Notes: generated by a model from the sequence alone, not told the origin. A stretch of 64,000 nucleotides of DNA from Anaerolineae bacterium (GCA_023382655.1 JAHDWK010000015.1:1-64000), one strand, 5' to 3'; counted from the first letter of the stretch, positions 51,027 to 59,848 are shown. Made by a program: numbers and translations.

Positions 51027-51893
51027 ATGGAAGACAATAAAGGTTTAGTTCAGCTTCAGTTCGAAGGTCGCCAGATTCGGCGAATGATGGATGCAGATAC
51101 AGGGGAATGGTGGTACGCCGTTGTAGACGTGGTTGAAGCATTAACGGACAGCCAGAAACCACGTGATTATTGGTATCGGATGAAAAAGCGCGTGGCAGAA
51201 AGTGAAGGTTTTGAACTGTCGACAATTTGTCGACAGTTCAAGCTGAAGGCGAGCAACAACCGCTTTTATGATACCGATTGCTCCAACACAGAGGGAATGC
51301 TCCGCATTATCCAATCCATCCCTTCACCCAAAGCAGAGCCGTTTAAGCGTTGGCTGGCGGAGGTGGGGGCAGGCCGGCTGGAGGAAATAGAAAATCCCGA
51401 ACTGGCCGCCGAACGGTTGCGCCAGATTTACAAAGTAAAGGGGTATTCAGATGATTGGATTGAGCGGCGGCTGCAATCTATTGTCACCCGCAATGAACTG
51501 ACAGATGAATGGCAGCATCGGGGTGTGGAAGCAGGGAGAGAGGTAGCCATTTTAACGGCCGAGATTGCCAAAGCAACTTTTGGTCTGACGCCGGCCGAAC
51601 ATAAAAAACTCAAGCAGCTCAAACGAGAAAACCTGCGCGACCACATGACGGGGCTGGAACTGGCCTTTACGATTCTGGGGGAGGCCGCCACAACGGAAAT
51701 TACCCGGCGAGAGGATGCCCAGGGTTTCCACAAAAACCAGACGGCCGCGCGCAAAGGGGGGCGCATTGCTGGCAATGCCCGGCGCGAGCTGGAGGCCGAA
51801 ACCGGCAAGCCTGTTGTCTCATCTACCAATTACCTGGAACGGCCGCAAGCAGAACAGGAACAATTGCCATCTGGCGTTGAGAGGGAAAGTTAG
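51027..51893 (+). CDS. BRO-N/DinD-family protein
   Basis: A 288-residue protein. The N-terminal Bro-N domain (WWYAVVDVVEALTDS, ELSTICRQFKL, NTEGMLRIIQSIPSPKAE) is shared with phage antirepressors. The C-terminal half (ITRREDAQGFHKNQTAARKG then GRIAGNARRELE) is like DNA damage-inducible protein D. GAGGAGG stands seven bases before ATG 51027. The gene has no ACGGCCGT and may have arrived by transfer. A 31-base palindrome lies inside (51211-51241). No LexA-type box was recognised upstream. Confidence 0.85.
   Translation: MEDNKGLVQLQFEGRQIRRMMDADTGEWWYAVVDVVEALTDSQKPRDYWYRMKKRVAESEGFELSTICRQFKLKASNNRFYDTDCSNTEGMLRIIQSIPSPKAEPFKRWLAEVGAGRLEEIENPELAAERLRQIYKVKGYSDDWIERRLQSIVTRNELTDEWQHRGVEAGREVAILTAEIAKATFGLTPAEHKKLKQLKRENLRDHMTGLELAFTILGEAATTEITRREDAQGFHKNQTAARKGGRIAGNARRELEAETGKPVVSSTNYLERPQAEQEQLPSGVERES
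51211..51241. repeat. 31-bp palindrome inside the DinD-like gene
   Basis: TTGAACTGTCGACAA (51211-51225), T, and its exact complement (51227-51241). It encodes the conserved ELSTICRQFK segment, so part of its symmetry could be coincidental. Confidence 0.85.
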
Positions 51894-51981
51894 TCGAAGC
51901 GATGAAATGGCTCAACGCCTGGTAACAGCGCCTCACCAACCAGGACATCCCCTTTTGAGAGGGGTCCCAATGGGGTAATGT

Positions 51982-52788
51982 ATGGATTTGAATATGGTTT
52001 TGAACACGGCGGTACCCATTGCCAGAGAAGCGGGTGAACTGCTGCGGCAGGGGTTCGGCCAGGAAAAAGAGATTGCCACAAAGGCCACGGCCGTAGATTG
52101 GGTGACGCAGTTTGACCAACAGGCAGAAACGTTGATCGTCTCCCGGTTGCGGGCGGCTTTTCCCGACCATACCCTGGTGGGCGAGGAAGGGGGCACAACG
52201 GCGGGCAGCAGCCCGTACACCTGGCACATTGACCCATTAGACGGCACGACCAATTTTGCGCATGGCTTTCCGGTGTTTTGTGTGTCGCTGGCGCTGGTGG
52301 AAGGGACACGGCCGTTGGTCGGCGTCATTTATGATCCCTTGCGCGATGAATGTTTTACGGCCGTGGCCGGGCAGGGTGCGTGGCTCAACGGGCGGCGGCT
52401 GCAGGTCAGCCAGGCCAACAGCCTGATTCGCAGTCTGTTGGGCACCGGCTTCCCCTACGACCGGCATACCAGCGACCGGGACAATGTGGCCCAGTTGACC
52501 CGCTTCTTGAAGCGGGCACACGGCATCCGCCGGGCGGGAGCGGCTGCGCTGGACATGGCCTATGTGGCCGCCGGGCGGCTGGATGGGTATTGGGAATACA
52601 AATTAAAGAGTTATGACGTGGCGGCGGGGGTGCTGCTGGTGCAGGAAGCGGGTGGGCAGGTAACGGAGATGGACGGCCGTCCGGTGCAGATTGCAGCAGA
52701 AATGGCAGTGGTGGCGAGTAACGGCCGTATTCATGGGGATATGCTGGCGGTGTTGGCGGAAGAAGAGATTAGGAGATTGGAAGATTGA
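51982..52788 (+). CDS. suhB: Inositol-1-monophosphatase family protein
   Basis: A 268-residue Mg-dependent phosphatase. The metal-binding motifs are LVGEEGG (Glu), WHIDPLDGTTNFAHG and YWEYKLKSYDVAAG. The family dephosphorylates inositol phosphate or related sugars; SuhB identity is the default guess. Its C-terminus EEEIRRLED and stop are encoded by the GAGATTAG repeat, which on the other strand encodes the end of the convergent AMMECR1 gene. Confidence 0.9.
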   Translation: MDLNMVLNTAVPIAREAGELLRQGFGQEKEIATKATAVDWVTQFDQQAETLIVSRLRAAFPDHTLVGEEGGTTAGSSPYTWHIDPLDGTTNFAHGFPVFCVSLALVEGTRPLVGVIYDPLRDECFTAVAGQGAWLNGRRLQVSQANSLIRSLLGTGFPYDRHTSDRDNVAQLTRFLKRAHGIRRAGAAALDMAYVAAGRLDGYWEYKLKSYDVAAGVLLVQEAGGQVTEMDGRPVQIAAEMAVVASNGRIHGDMLAVLAEEEIRRLED

Positions 52789-52818
52789 CGATGCCCAATC
52801 TCTCAATCTCCTAATCTC
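52765..52818. repeat. GAGATTAG inverted repeat shared by two convergent gene ends
   Basis: Arms 52765-52787 and 52796-52818 match at 21 of 23 positions and share GAGATTAGGAGATT with 11453-11475. Both stop codons (suhB and the AMMECR1 gene) are inside it. Confidence 0.88.
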
Positions 52819-53399
52819 TCAATCTCCTCCTCAAAACTAAAGGTCGTAAACGTATATAACCGTGCCTGCGGGTCTTGCCAGGTATCGGGCGGCAGACCGG
52901 CTTTCAGGCAGATGCCTTCCAGAAAGTCGGCGCGGTTCCAGTTGTGGTGCAGGGGGACTTCGGGTAAGAGCAGACCGCGACGGCCGTGTGCTTCAATCAA
53001 CAACCCATGTACCCCCACTTCAATCTGGTTCACATCCGCCAACCGCTGCAAAGGAGACAACACCGAGATTTCAATAAGCAAAAGGGGTATTTCGTGGGGC
53101 ATAACCGGCGGAAAACGGGGGTCGTTGGTAGCTGCTTTCACGGCCATTTCCGGCACTAATTCCAGGAGCGATTCCGGCGCTTCCACCCGGCCAATGCAGC
53201 CCCGCAGCGCCCGTTCATCCCCTTCTCGGCGGCGCAGGGTCACAAAGACACCGGCCGCCTGTGCCAGCGCCGGGTCATCGTTTTGGTAATGGGGGACACG
53301 GCCGTGTGCCACCCACTGCTCTACCGCATCCCGCGCCATGCGCAGCAAAAGTTGTTGTTGTTCGGGGGTCAGTTGGAAGGGAGGAGCCGACTTGATCAT
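52803..53399 (-). CDS. AMMECR1-domain protein (AmmeMemoRadiSam protein A)
   Basis: A 198-residue protein with the AMMECR1 core: AGVFVTLRRREG, LRGCIGRVEA (the invariant hexapeptide region) and ATNDPRFPPV, then IEISVLSPL and GLLLPEVP. The family is widespread and of unresolved biochemical role; it usually accompanies a Memo protein and a radical-SAM protein, neither seen here. The start is ATG 53399 (MIKSAPP). The C-terminus FEEEIERLGD is repeat-encoded. Confidence 0.9.
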   Translation of the reverse strand: MIKSAPPFQLTPEQQQLLLRMARDAVEQWVAHGRVPHYQNDDPALAQAAGVFVTLRRREGDERALRGCIGRVEAPESLLELVPEMAVKAATNDPRFPPVMPHEIPLLLIEISVLSPLQRLADVNQIEVGVHGLLIEAHGRRGLLLPEVPLHHNWNRADFLEGICLKAGLPPDTWQDPQARLYTFTTFSFEEEIERLGD

Positions 53400-53467
53400 G
53401 GTACACCTGCCCAATTTGGCGGCTGCCCAACATTGCCAGGCAAATGCCATATACTTGAATCAGGGGG

Positions 53468-53473
53468 ATTATA
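53468..53473 (-). promoter_or_regulatory. -10 box upstream of the AMMECR1 gene
   Basis: The minus strand reads TATAAT here, about 70 bases before the start codon. No clear -35 is seen at 17 bases. Confidence 0.4.
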
Positions 53474-53536
53474 CCATGTATAGGGGGTGGTAATTGTGCA
53501 ATTGGGCAATTATGAACCGTGATCATCCATCACCTA

Positions 53537-54646
53537 TTACCCATCACTGGCCAGGGGCTGTGTGGGTGGCTTTTCCCAGGGTGGTAGGCCCAGGATTTTG
53601 TAGTATAGATACCGACCCACGATACGGGCTGAAGCGATGGCGGGCACAATCACCAGTGCGCCCAGAAGACCACCAAAGAGCAGACCGACGATCAAAGCAA
53701 CAAAAACGATACCGGGATGAAGCTGCAGATGACGCCCCATGTACTGTGGCCGCAACCAGAGATTGTCTACCTGCTGCACGGCCGTATACACCGCCAACAA
53801 CAATAAAATAAACCCCACCGGTGACCAGCGCACCAGCCCCGAACGGAATAACCAGACCACCAGCAGTGTGCCCAGAAACAAGAGGATGGCTAAGACTAGA
53901 AACAGCAGCAGTTGAATACGCAGAAACTTGCCCCAAATCTCCTCCACCTGATCCCACAGAATCCCGATTTCTGACCGGTGTTCGGCTGGTACATGGTCCA
54001 GAAGCCAGGGTTTAATTTGGGGGCCGTCTTTTAAGAAGTAATAGAGCAGCACAAACACAGCAATGCCCCATAACACATTGGTGGTGACGGTGGAAAAGAG
54101 ATTGAGTGAATCGCCCGGCAGTGTGGCCAGCGTATTGGTAAAAGAACCGGCCATGTTTTCTAACAAAGTGGCCGGTTCCAGGTGATAACCCAGGAGATCA
54201 ACAGGCCGTAATAACCACTGCTGTAGCTCCGCCATGGCGGCCCGCAACTCCGCCCCCAGATTGGTAAGCTGTGTAAAAATCAGGTTCCCCATCCCCACTG
54301 ACAACCCTACCAAAATCAGCAGCAGCGCGGCAAAGACCAGCGTCGTAGCTCTGGAACGGGACAACCGGAAGCGGCTCATCAGCCAGTGAACCAGGGGGTT
54401 GAGCAGCAGCGCCAACAGCACAGCAATGCCCACAGTCCGCAGCAACGGGGCTATGGCCATCATCAAGCCAACGGCCGTTACGCTAAGTAGTGCCAGGACA
54501 AAGTAGCGGCTTGGGGCCGACCAGGTTGGTGATGGCATCTCTGATGGTGTCTCGTTGGCGGAAAGTGTTTGTTCGGGACGGCCGTTGGCGTTCTGTTCCT
54601 CTGGGGAGGTTGGTGGTGGCATCTCGTTCCACTCTTGTGAATTCAT
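53537..54646 (-). CDS. AI-2E transporter family (PerM) membrane protein
   Basis: A 369-residue membrane protein with about eight helices. The PerM/AI-2E pattern includes LLNPLVHWL early, a soluble central section with TVTTNVLWGIAVFVLLYYFLKD, and the late QQVDNLWLRPQYMGRHLQLHP motif. Members export or import diverse small molecules. The start is uncertain: GTG 54703 overlaps the GT4 stop, but its first 19 residues come from repeat-like DNA, so I chose ATG 54646. Confidence 0.85.
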   Translation of the reverse strand: MNSQEWNEMPPPTSPEEQNANGRPEQTLSANETPSEMPSPTWSAPSRYFVLALLSVTAVGLMMAIAPLLRTVGIAVLLALLLNPLVHWLMSRFRLSRSRATTLVFAALLLILVGLSVGMGNLIFTQLTNLGAELRAAMAELQQWLLRPVDLLGYHLEPATLLENMAGSFTNTLATLPGDSLNLFSTVTTNVLWGIAVFVLLYYFLKDGPQIKPWLLDHVPAEHRSEIGILWDQVEEIWGKFLRIQLLLFLVLAILLFLGTLLVVWLFRSGLVRWSPVGFILLLLAVYTAVQQVDNLWLRPQYMGRHLQLHPGIVFVALIVGLLFGGLLGALVIVPAIASARIVGRYLYYKILGLPPWEKPPTQPLASDG

Positions 54647-54699
54647 AGTTGATGGCTGGCTACCATACCCTGTTAATCTGATTAAATAGGGATACTCAA

Positions 54700-56019
54700 T
54701 CACCCAATTACTTTCTCACCCAGTTCTGCATACAGTCGCATCATCTGGTTGACAATGTTCGGCCAGGCATATAACTGGGCATGTTCGCGGGCCGCTTCGC
54801 CCATGGCTTCGCGGCAGCGCGGGTTGGTCAGCAGGTCAAAAATGCGCCGCGCCAACGCTTCCGGGTCCCGGCTGGGGACGTGATAGCCGGTTCGCTCATG
54901 TTTCACCAGATGTGCCAGCCCACCTACTTCCGAAGCAATGACCGGCGTGCCCATGGCCATCGCTTCCAGCGCCACCATGCCAAAACTTTCATAGTGCGAG
55001 GGCATCACCACCATTTCAGCGGCAGCGTAATAATTGGGCAGAATCTCCTGGTCTTTTGCGCCCAGGAAAACGACCAGATCGTGAATGTCCAGGTCGTCCC
55101 GTAGCTCTTGCAGACGGGCCATTTCCTCGTCCAGGTCATCGGCCCAGGGGTCGCCGCCGATGATGGCCATGCAGCAATTCTCTATGGCGGCAGGGCAGCG
55201 TGTTTGAATGATAGCCATAGCCCGCAGCATCGTGTCAATCCCCTTCAACGGTTCAATGCGCCCGGCAAACAGGATGTTGGCGTCGCCACAGGGAATGCCT
55301 ACCCGCCGTTTGGCCTCTTTTTTGTCCATCGGGTGGAAGCGTTCTAGATCAACACCTGGGGGAATGACAACAATTTTTTCGGGTTCGGCGTCATAGAAGG
55401 TGATGAGCTGCTCTTCTTCGGCGGGCGTAGCAGCAATGATGCGGTCGGCTACATGGTGGATGACGTATGTTTCACCATCCAACCGTTCTTGTGGGGCGCG
55501 TTCGCTGTCGCTGGTGGCGATCTGGTTTTTCATGTGACCGAGCGTGTGGAACATTTGCACAATGGGCACCCCACCGGAGGTGGCCCCGTCCCAGGCGTCA
55601 CGAAGCTTTTCCGCTACCAGGCCGGAGAGCCAGTAGTGGCTGTGAATAATGTCGTATTGGATGCCTTCGGCGGCCGCAAAATCTAACACACCCTGCACAA
55701 ATTCATCCAGGTATTGGGGAATGTCGGCCAGAGGGATTGGTTTTTCGGGGCCGGCGGGGATGTGGATGACACGGCCGTCAAACCCCAAATCATGTTTAAT
55801 CATCGGCTGGCAATCATCCTGGGAGCGGGTGAATACGTCCACCAGAACGCCTTCCCGTCCCAGTTCGCGGCTAAAGTCGCGCACATAGACGTTCATGCCG
55901 CCGGTCTTTTTGCCGCCCAGCATCGCCAGTGGGCAGGTATGCACGCTGAGCATGGCAATGCGGCGGATGGGGGTGTTTGGGTGTTCAAGTATTTGGGTGT
56001 TTAGGTGTTTGTGTGTCAT
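54700..56019 (-). CDS. Glycosyltransferase family 4 (MshA/sucrose-phosphate synthase-like)
   Basis: A 439-residue GT-B enzyme. The N-terminal AMLSVHTCPLAMLGGKKTGG then MNVYVRDFSREL is typical of MshA- and SPS-like proteins; DIIHSHYWLSGLV, VVIPPGVDLERFHP, LFAGRIEPLKGID and MPSHYESFGMVALEAMAMG complete it. The donor is probably a nucleotide sugar, the acceptor unknown. The only start that retains the conserved RIAMLSVHT is ATG 56019, whose first ~15 residues (MTHKHLNTQILEHPN) come from GGTGTTT-type repeats. Confidence 0.9.
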   Translation of the reverse strand: MTHKHLNTQILEHPNTPIRRIAMLSVHTCPLAMLGGKKTGGMNVYVRDFSRELGREGVLVDVFTRSQDDCQPMIKHDLGFDGRVIHIPAGPEKPIPLADIPQYLDEFVQGVLDFAAAEGIQYDIIHSHYWLSGLVAEKLRDAWDGATSGGVPIVQMFHTLGHMKNQIATSDSERAPQERLDGETYVIHHVADRIIAATPAEEEQLITFYDAEPEKIVVIPPGVDLERFHPMDKKEAKRRVGIPCGDANILFAGRIEPLKGIDTMLRAMAIIQTRCPAAIENCCMAIIGGDPWADDLDEEMARLQELRDDLDIHDLVVFLGAKDQEILPNYYAAAEMVVMPSHYESFGMVALEAMAMGTPVIASEVGGLAHLVKHERTGYHVPSRDPEALARRIFDLLTNPRCREAMGEAAREHAQLYAWPNIVNQMMRLYAELGEKVIG

Positions 56020-56080
56020 CGTGTTTTTGTCATCACATCACTATTTACTGCTCACTGTTTACTGCTCACTGTTTACTGAT
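55968..56080. repeat. GGTGTTTGG and TTTACTGCTCACTG repeat units around the GT4 start
   Basis: Plus-strand units GTGTTTGGGTGTTCAAGT-like (55968-56018) cover the start of the GT4 gene. TTTACTGCTCACTG units (56040-56080), as at 8901-8987, cover the stop region of the upstream acetyltransferase gene. Confidence 0.65.
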
Positions 56081-57082
56081 CTGTTGACGATAAATGGTGG
56101 TATCCTGGGCGCCGAAGCGATATTTGTAGGTTTCGTTGCCACGCAGGAAGTCGAATGTGGCCCGGCCGTGTTCGGCGGCATATTCGATGGCTTTGGCGGT
56201 GATGACGACGCCCAGACTGAGGCTGCTAAAGTTGGCCGGATCGAGGCCGGAGTTGTAGACCCAGATGTGGTTGTCATAGTCAAAGTTGAAGAGGGTAGCG
56301 GCTTTACGGCCGTCCACCTCCATAAAAAGTAGCTGTAAATAGCCATCCCGGTGGGCGCCGCGAGCGACATCATGGAACAGGGCGCGACGGCCGTCTGTTA
56401 ACCAATCGCGCTTTTCAAAGGTGCTTTTTTGCAGCAGGTCCAAAAAATCGTCCACCGCCTGCGTCACATCTTCATCCGGGCTAACCAGGTGCAGGGTGGC
56501 GCCAGCGGCCTCGGCGCGGCGCAGTTTGCGCTGGAGTTCGCGCCGTTGTTTGCTATCAATGCCCTCCAGGTAGCCCGCGAAAGTGGTATTCAAGGGAATG
56601 ATTGGGCACACTTCATGCACCGATTCTTCATGCAAAAAGCCGCGGCGGGCGGCTTCTTGGGGCAAAATTTGGCGGGTGATGGAAGCGGCAGGAATGTTAC
56701 ACAAATCCATCGCCTGCCATTCCGGGAAGCCGGGGGATGCCAGACAATCCAGCACGGCCGTCCACGCTGCTGCCGCCTTTTCTTCGGCCACAATCAAGTC
56801 CAGGTAGTCAGTCTCCTGGGTGCAGCCGTTGAAGTAAAGGACGCCGTCTATGTTGTAGAAGCAGGCAATGGCGGTGAGACGCCCATCAGGATGACGGCCG
56901 TCTGCTTCGCGTATTGTCACCGTGTGCAGGCTGCCGGTGTCGGGATGGCAATGCTGCCACCAGGCACGCTGGTACGCCAGCCGTTGGAACGGAGTGTTAG
57001 TCATGCTCTGCTGAACCAGCGCATCCCATTCCCCGGCCAGCAAATCAAAAACATGATCGCCATGATGCAGTTCGATATTCAT
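56066..57082 (-). CDS. GNAT-type acyltransferase (CelD/BcsL-FemAB-like)
   Basis: A 338-residue protein of the acetyltransferase group that includes CelD/BcsL and FemAB-like proteins. Features are TPFQRLAYQRAWWQH near the N-terminus, SKQRRELQRKLRRAEAAG in the centre, and the late YNSGLDPANFSSLSLGVV and FDFLRGNETYKYRFG motifs. The role is probably aminoacylation or acylation of a cell-surface polymer, inferred only from family. It precedes the GT4 gene on the same strand by 46 bases. Confidence 0.85.
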   Translation of the reverse strand: MNIELHHGDHVFDLLAGEWDALVQQSMTNTPFQRLAYQRAWWQHCHPDTGSLHTVTIREADGRHPDGRLTAIACFYNIDGVLYFNGCTQETDYLDLIVAEEKAAAAWTAVLDCLASPGFPEWQAMDLCNIPAASITRQILPQEAARRGFLHEESVHEVCPIIPLNTTFAGYLEGIDSKQRRELQRKLRRAEAAGATLHLVSPDEDVTQAVDDFLDLLQKSTFEKRDWLTDGRRALFHDVARGAHRDGYLQLLFMEVDGRKAATLFNFDYDNHIWVYNSGLDPANFSSLSLGVVITAKAIEYAAEHGRATFDFLRGNETYKYRFGAQDTTIYRQQISKQ

Positions 57083-57378
57083 AACAGTTTTAGTTCTTTA
57101 TTTCACATGGAGCGTGATACGTGATGCGTGACAGGGCAAGTCTCACGCATCATGTCTCACGCATCACAGCCAGATAACTCCGCAAATTTCCGGATAGCCG
57201 TATTTTTCAATGCAAAAGGGTATTAGATATTTGTCTACCTGATTATAACGCCAACTGCTGCTTCCATCAGCAAATTGGCGCGCGAACCCTCAGGCGACCC
57301 TCATCTTGATGGGACATGTGGAGGGAATCTTACCGTGATGCGTGACCCGTGACCCGTGAGTCGTAATCCGTAGACCGA
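57083..57378. other. Spacer with two family-B repeat clusters
   Basis: At 57110-57168 GTGATACGTGATGCGTGA faces TCACGCATCATG and TCACGCATCAC units. At 57333-57390 GTGATGCGTGACCCGTGA and CGTAATCCGT units face GATTACGGATTACG and include the end of the EamA gene. Between them I see no gene. Confidence 0.7.
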
Positions 57379-58338
57379 TTACGGATTACGCCCCCGCCGC
57401 AGCCAGCGCCAGAAGACGTGCCACCAATCTACCCGTTTGGGTATATTCCGTTCGTAGCGCACCAACAGGATGCTGATGAGAATGAATAGAGCGCCAAGCC
57501 ACTGCACGGCCGTTAATTGTTCCTCCAACCAGGTAATGGCAATAATGACGGTGACTAATACCTCCAACACGCCTAACAAAGCAGCCTGCATACTACCCAG
57601 TCGTTTGACGCCCAGAAACAGGGTGAGGCGTGACAAAGCGGTGGCTAAACCCATGAGGAAGATGGCGCGCCAGCCGACGGCCGTGACCAGCGCCAGATCA
57701 GAGGGGAAAAGCAGCCAGGCTACCGTCACCACCAGGGCCATGGCCGAAACGGCGTAGAGTGTCATAGTAGGGGCAGGGATGTCCAACATAATGCGCTGGC
57801 TAAAAACCAGTTGGATGGCATAGGTCAGAGCGGCAACGAGCATCATGCCCACGCCCAACCAGTCGGGTTCCCCCAGGCTGCCCATTGTCAGCAAGTAGAT
57901 GGCCAGGAGGATCAGGCCCAGGCGAAACAGAGTGAGCCGGGAGACGGCCTGGCCCGCCAGCCGCAGCAGCAGCGTCACAAATACCAGGTAAGTGATATTG
58001 ATTAGTTGCCCCAACGAGGCATCTATGCGGGTGAGGCTGCCGTAAAAAAAGAGCGAGCCGAGGCCATTGATGCCACCGGCGATCATGCTGCCGGCAATGG
58101 CAAAGGCGGAACTGCGAATCAGATGGCGGCGAAACAGGAGCATACTGGCCCAGATGACGAAGGCGGCGAAGAGGGTACGAAAAGCGACAACCGTGAGAAC
58201 GCCTACGCCACTGGCGTAGGCGATTTTGGCTAAGATAGGCACGACGCCTAAGAAGAGGGGGGAAAGTAAAGCCCAAACGAGACCATGCTGCCATTGGGGG
58301 GGGGTGACGGCCGTTGAGTCAGGAGGTGATGAAGGCAT
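57379..58338 (-). CDS. EamA/DMT-superfamily transporter
   Basis: A 319-residue protein with ten predicted helices in two EamA repeats (first helix WALLSPLFLGVVPILAKIAY; second repeat opens LVAALTYAIQLVFSQRI). The substrate is unknown; relatives export amino acids and other metabolites. I chose ATG 58338 over 58371 because the extra residues lack conservation signals, but neither has a Shine-Dalgarno. The RGRNP end is repeat-encoded. Confidence 0.85.
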   Translation of the reverse strand: MPSSPPDSTAVTPPQWQHGLVWALLSPLFLGVVPILAKIAYASGVGVLTVVAFRTLFAAFVIWASMLLFRRHLIRSSAFAIAGSMIAGGINGLGSLFFYGSLTRIDASLGQLINITYLVFVTLLLRLAGQAVSRLTLFRLGLILLAIYLLTMGSLGEPDWLGVGMMLVAALTYAIQLVFSQRIMLDIPAPTMTLYAVSAMALVVTVAWLLFPSDLALVTAVGWRAIFLMGLATALSRLTLFLGVKRLGSMQAALLGVLEVLVTVIIAITWLEEQLTAVQWLGALFILISILLVRYERNIPKRVDWWHVFWRWLRRGRNP

Positions 58339-58357
58339 GGGAAGAACACACAAACGG

Positions 58358-58420
58358 GCAGTAAGTGGCAAGTGGCAAGTTGCAGGTGGCAGTTAATCAC
58401 TCACTTGCCATCTGTAACCA
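58358..58420. repeat. AAGTGGCAAGT repeat between minus-strand genes
   Basis: GTAAGTGGCAAGTGGCAAGT units on the left face CACTTGCCATCTG on the right, forming an imperfect hairpin. It resembles the 7044-7068 element. Confidence 0.6.
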
Positions 58421-58454
58421 GTAATCCAGATGGTAAACGGCCGTTGCCAACGGT

Positions 58455-59714
58455 CTAGAGATTTACTTTTTGCGTGGATTGGTCGGTGGGCAGCAAAATG
58501 TGGAAGGTGCTGCCGGGCAAGGCGTCCATATCGCGCCGTTCGCTTTCGACCCAGATACGGCCGTTGTGCCCTTCGATAATACCCTTGGCAATCGCCAATC
58601 CCAGACCCAGACCGCCACCCATAAAGGCCGATTTGCTGGTGGAGTGATGCTCAATTTGGCCCAGGGTATAAAATTGATCAAAGATACGGCGATGTTCACT
58701 GGCCGGAATCCCAATGCCCGTATCCCGAATGATAATGTCAATGGCGTCGCCGACGGTACGGCCAACGATAAAAATACTGCCACCATCCGGCGTATACTTG
58801 ATAGCATTGCCCAACACATTTTCAATGGCTGACTTTAACTGGACACCGTCGCCTTCAATCACCGGCAGCCGTTCCAGATCGCCCATCTGTAAATTGAGGT
58901 TGCGTTTTTTGAGCGTTTCTTCGTATTCCTGGCACAAGTCTTGAATGAGAACCGACAGACGTACTGGCCCTAATGCCAGGTCTAAGGTGCCGGAAGCGAT
59001 GCGCGCCACCTTGATGATCTCGTTGACCACTTCACGCATCCGGCCCACACCCAGCGTCAGCCCCTCGGCTACGCCGGAAATCATGGCTGACGGTAACGTT
59101 TCTTCTTTGGTTTGTTTAAGCTGCTCATCCAGCAAGTGAGCATAGCCGCTGATGAGGGTGAGGGGGGTGCGCAGTTCATGGGAGACCATGATGATAAAAT
59201 CGCTCTTGAGCCGATCCAGCTCACGCAGCCGTTTGTTGGCCGCTTCCATCTCGTTGATCTTGTGTTCCAGGCGCTCGACCAGGTTTTGGGCATGTTTTTC
59301 CAGGTGGGTGCTTTTTTCTTCAACGGCCAGGGGTTCAATGCGCCCTTGCAGGAAATCTTTGACCTGGCTGGGGAAAACGGAGACATCTATGGGTTTGGTG
59401 AGAAAACCGGTGCAACCGGCGGCCAACGCCAGTTCGCGGCTGCCGGGGCTGTGGTTGGCCGTCAGGGCGACGATGGGGATGTGGGCAAAATGGGGAATAC
59501 TACGCAGACGGGTGGTAATTTCACGGCCGTCCATGCTCGGCAGGTTAATATCCATCAAAATCAGGTTTGGTTTTGTTTCCCGTGCCAGGGAAATACCTTC
59601 CAACCCATCGGCCGCTACATGCACGTTATAACCCCGGCTGCCCAGCACACGTTGTACCAACCGGCGGCTGGCCGGGTCATCTTCAATATAGAGAATGGTA
59701 GCTGGCTCTTCCAT
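58455..59714 (-). CDS. Receiver domain - histidine kinase hybrid
   Basis: A 419-residue cytosolic protein. The N-terminal receiver (about 5-125) is complete: YIEDDPAS, LILMDINLPSMDG (phospho-Asp), VALTANH and FLTKPID. A coiled coil (about 130-165) leads to HisKA (VSHELRTPLTL) and HATPase (ENVLGNAIKYTP, IRDTGIGIP, GGGLGLGLAIAKG). An N-terminal receiver on a kinase suggests that its kinase activity is set by another kinase, perhaps the GAF kinase encoded upstream on the same strand. Confidence 0.93.
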   Translation of the reverse strand: MEEPATILYIEDDPASRRLVQRVLGSRGYNVHVAADGLEGISLARETKPNLILMDINLPSMDGREITTRLRSIPHFAHIPIVALTANHSPGSRELALAAGCTGFLTKPIDVSVFPSQVKDFLQGRIEPLAVEEKSTHLEKHAQNLVERLEHKINEMEAANKRLRELDRLKSDFIIMVSHELRTPLTLISGYAHLLDEQLKQTKEETLPSAMISGVAEGLTLGVGRMREVVNEIIKVARIASGTLDLALGPVRLSVLIQDLCQEYEETLKKRNLNLQMGDLERLPVIEGDGVQLKSAIENVLGNAIKYTPDGGSIFIVGRTVGDAIDIIIRDTGIGIPASEHRRIFDQFYTLGQIEHHSTSKSAFMGGGLGLGLAIAKGIIEGHNGRIWVESERRDMDALPGSTFHILLPTDQSTQKVNL

Positions 59715-59848
59715 AAAACTTTCTGCCGTTAGCGCCTTGAGTGAGCAGGATGCATAGTTGGGTGCATATGATGGTAGATTACCTCAAGTTCAATTGTGCC
59801 ACACCCATCTGTTTGTGCAATTAGTATTTTCTGCCTATAAAGTTTCTG

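Noticed and set aside
5853..58420. Intergenic short-word repeats as CRISPR arrays
   Set aside because: Units are 6-10 bases, degenerate, without spacers, and arranged as hairpins; no cas genes are present.
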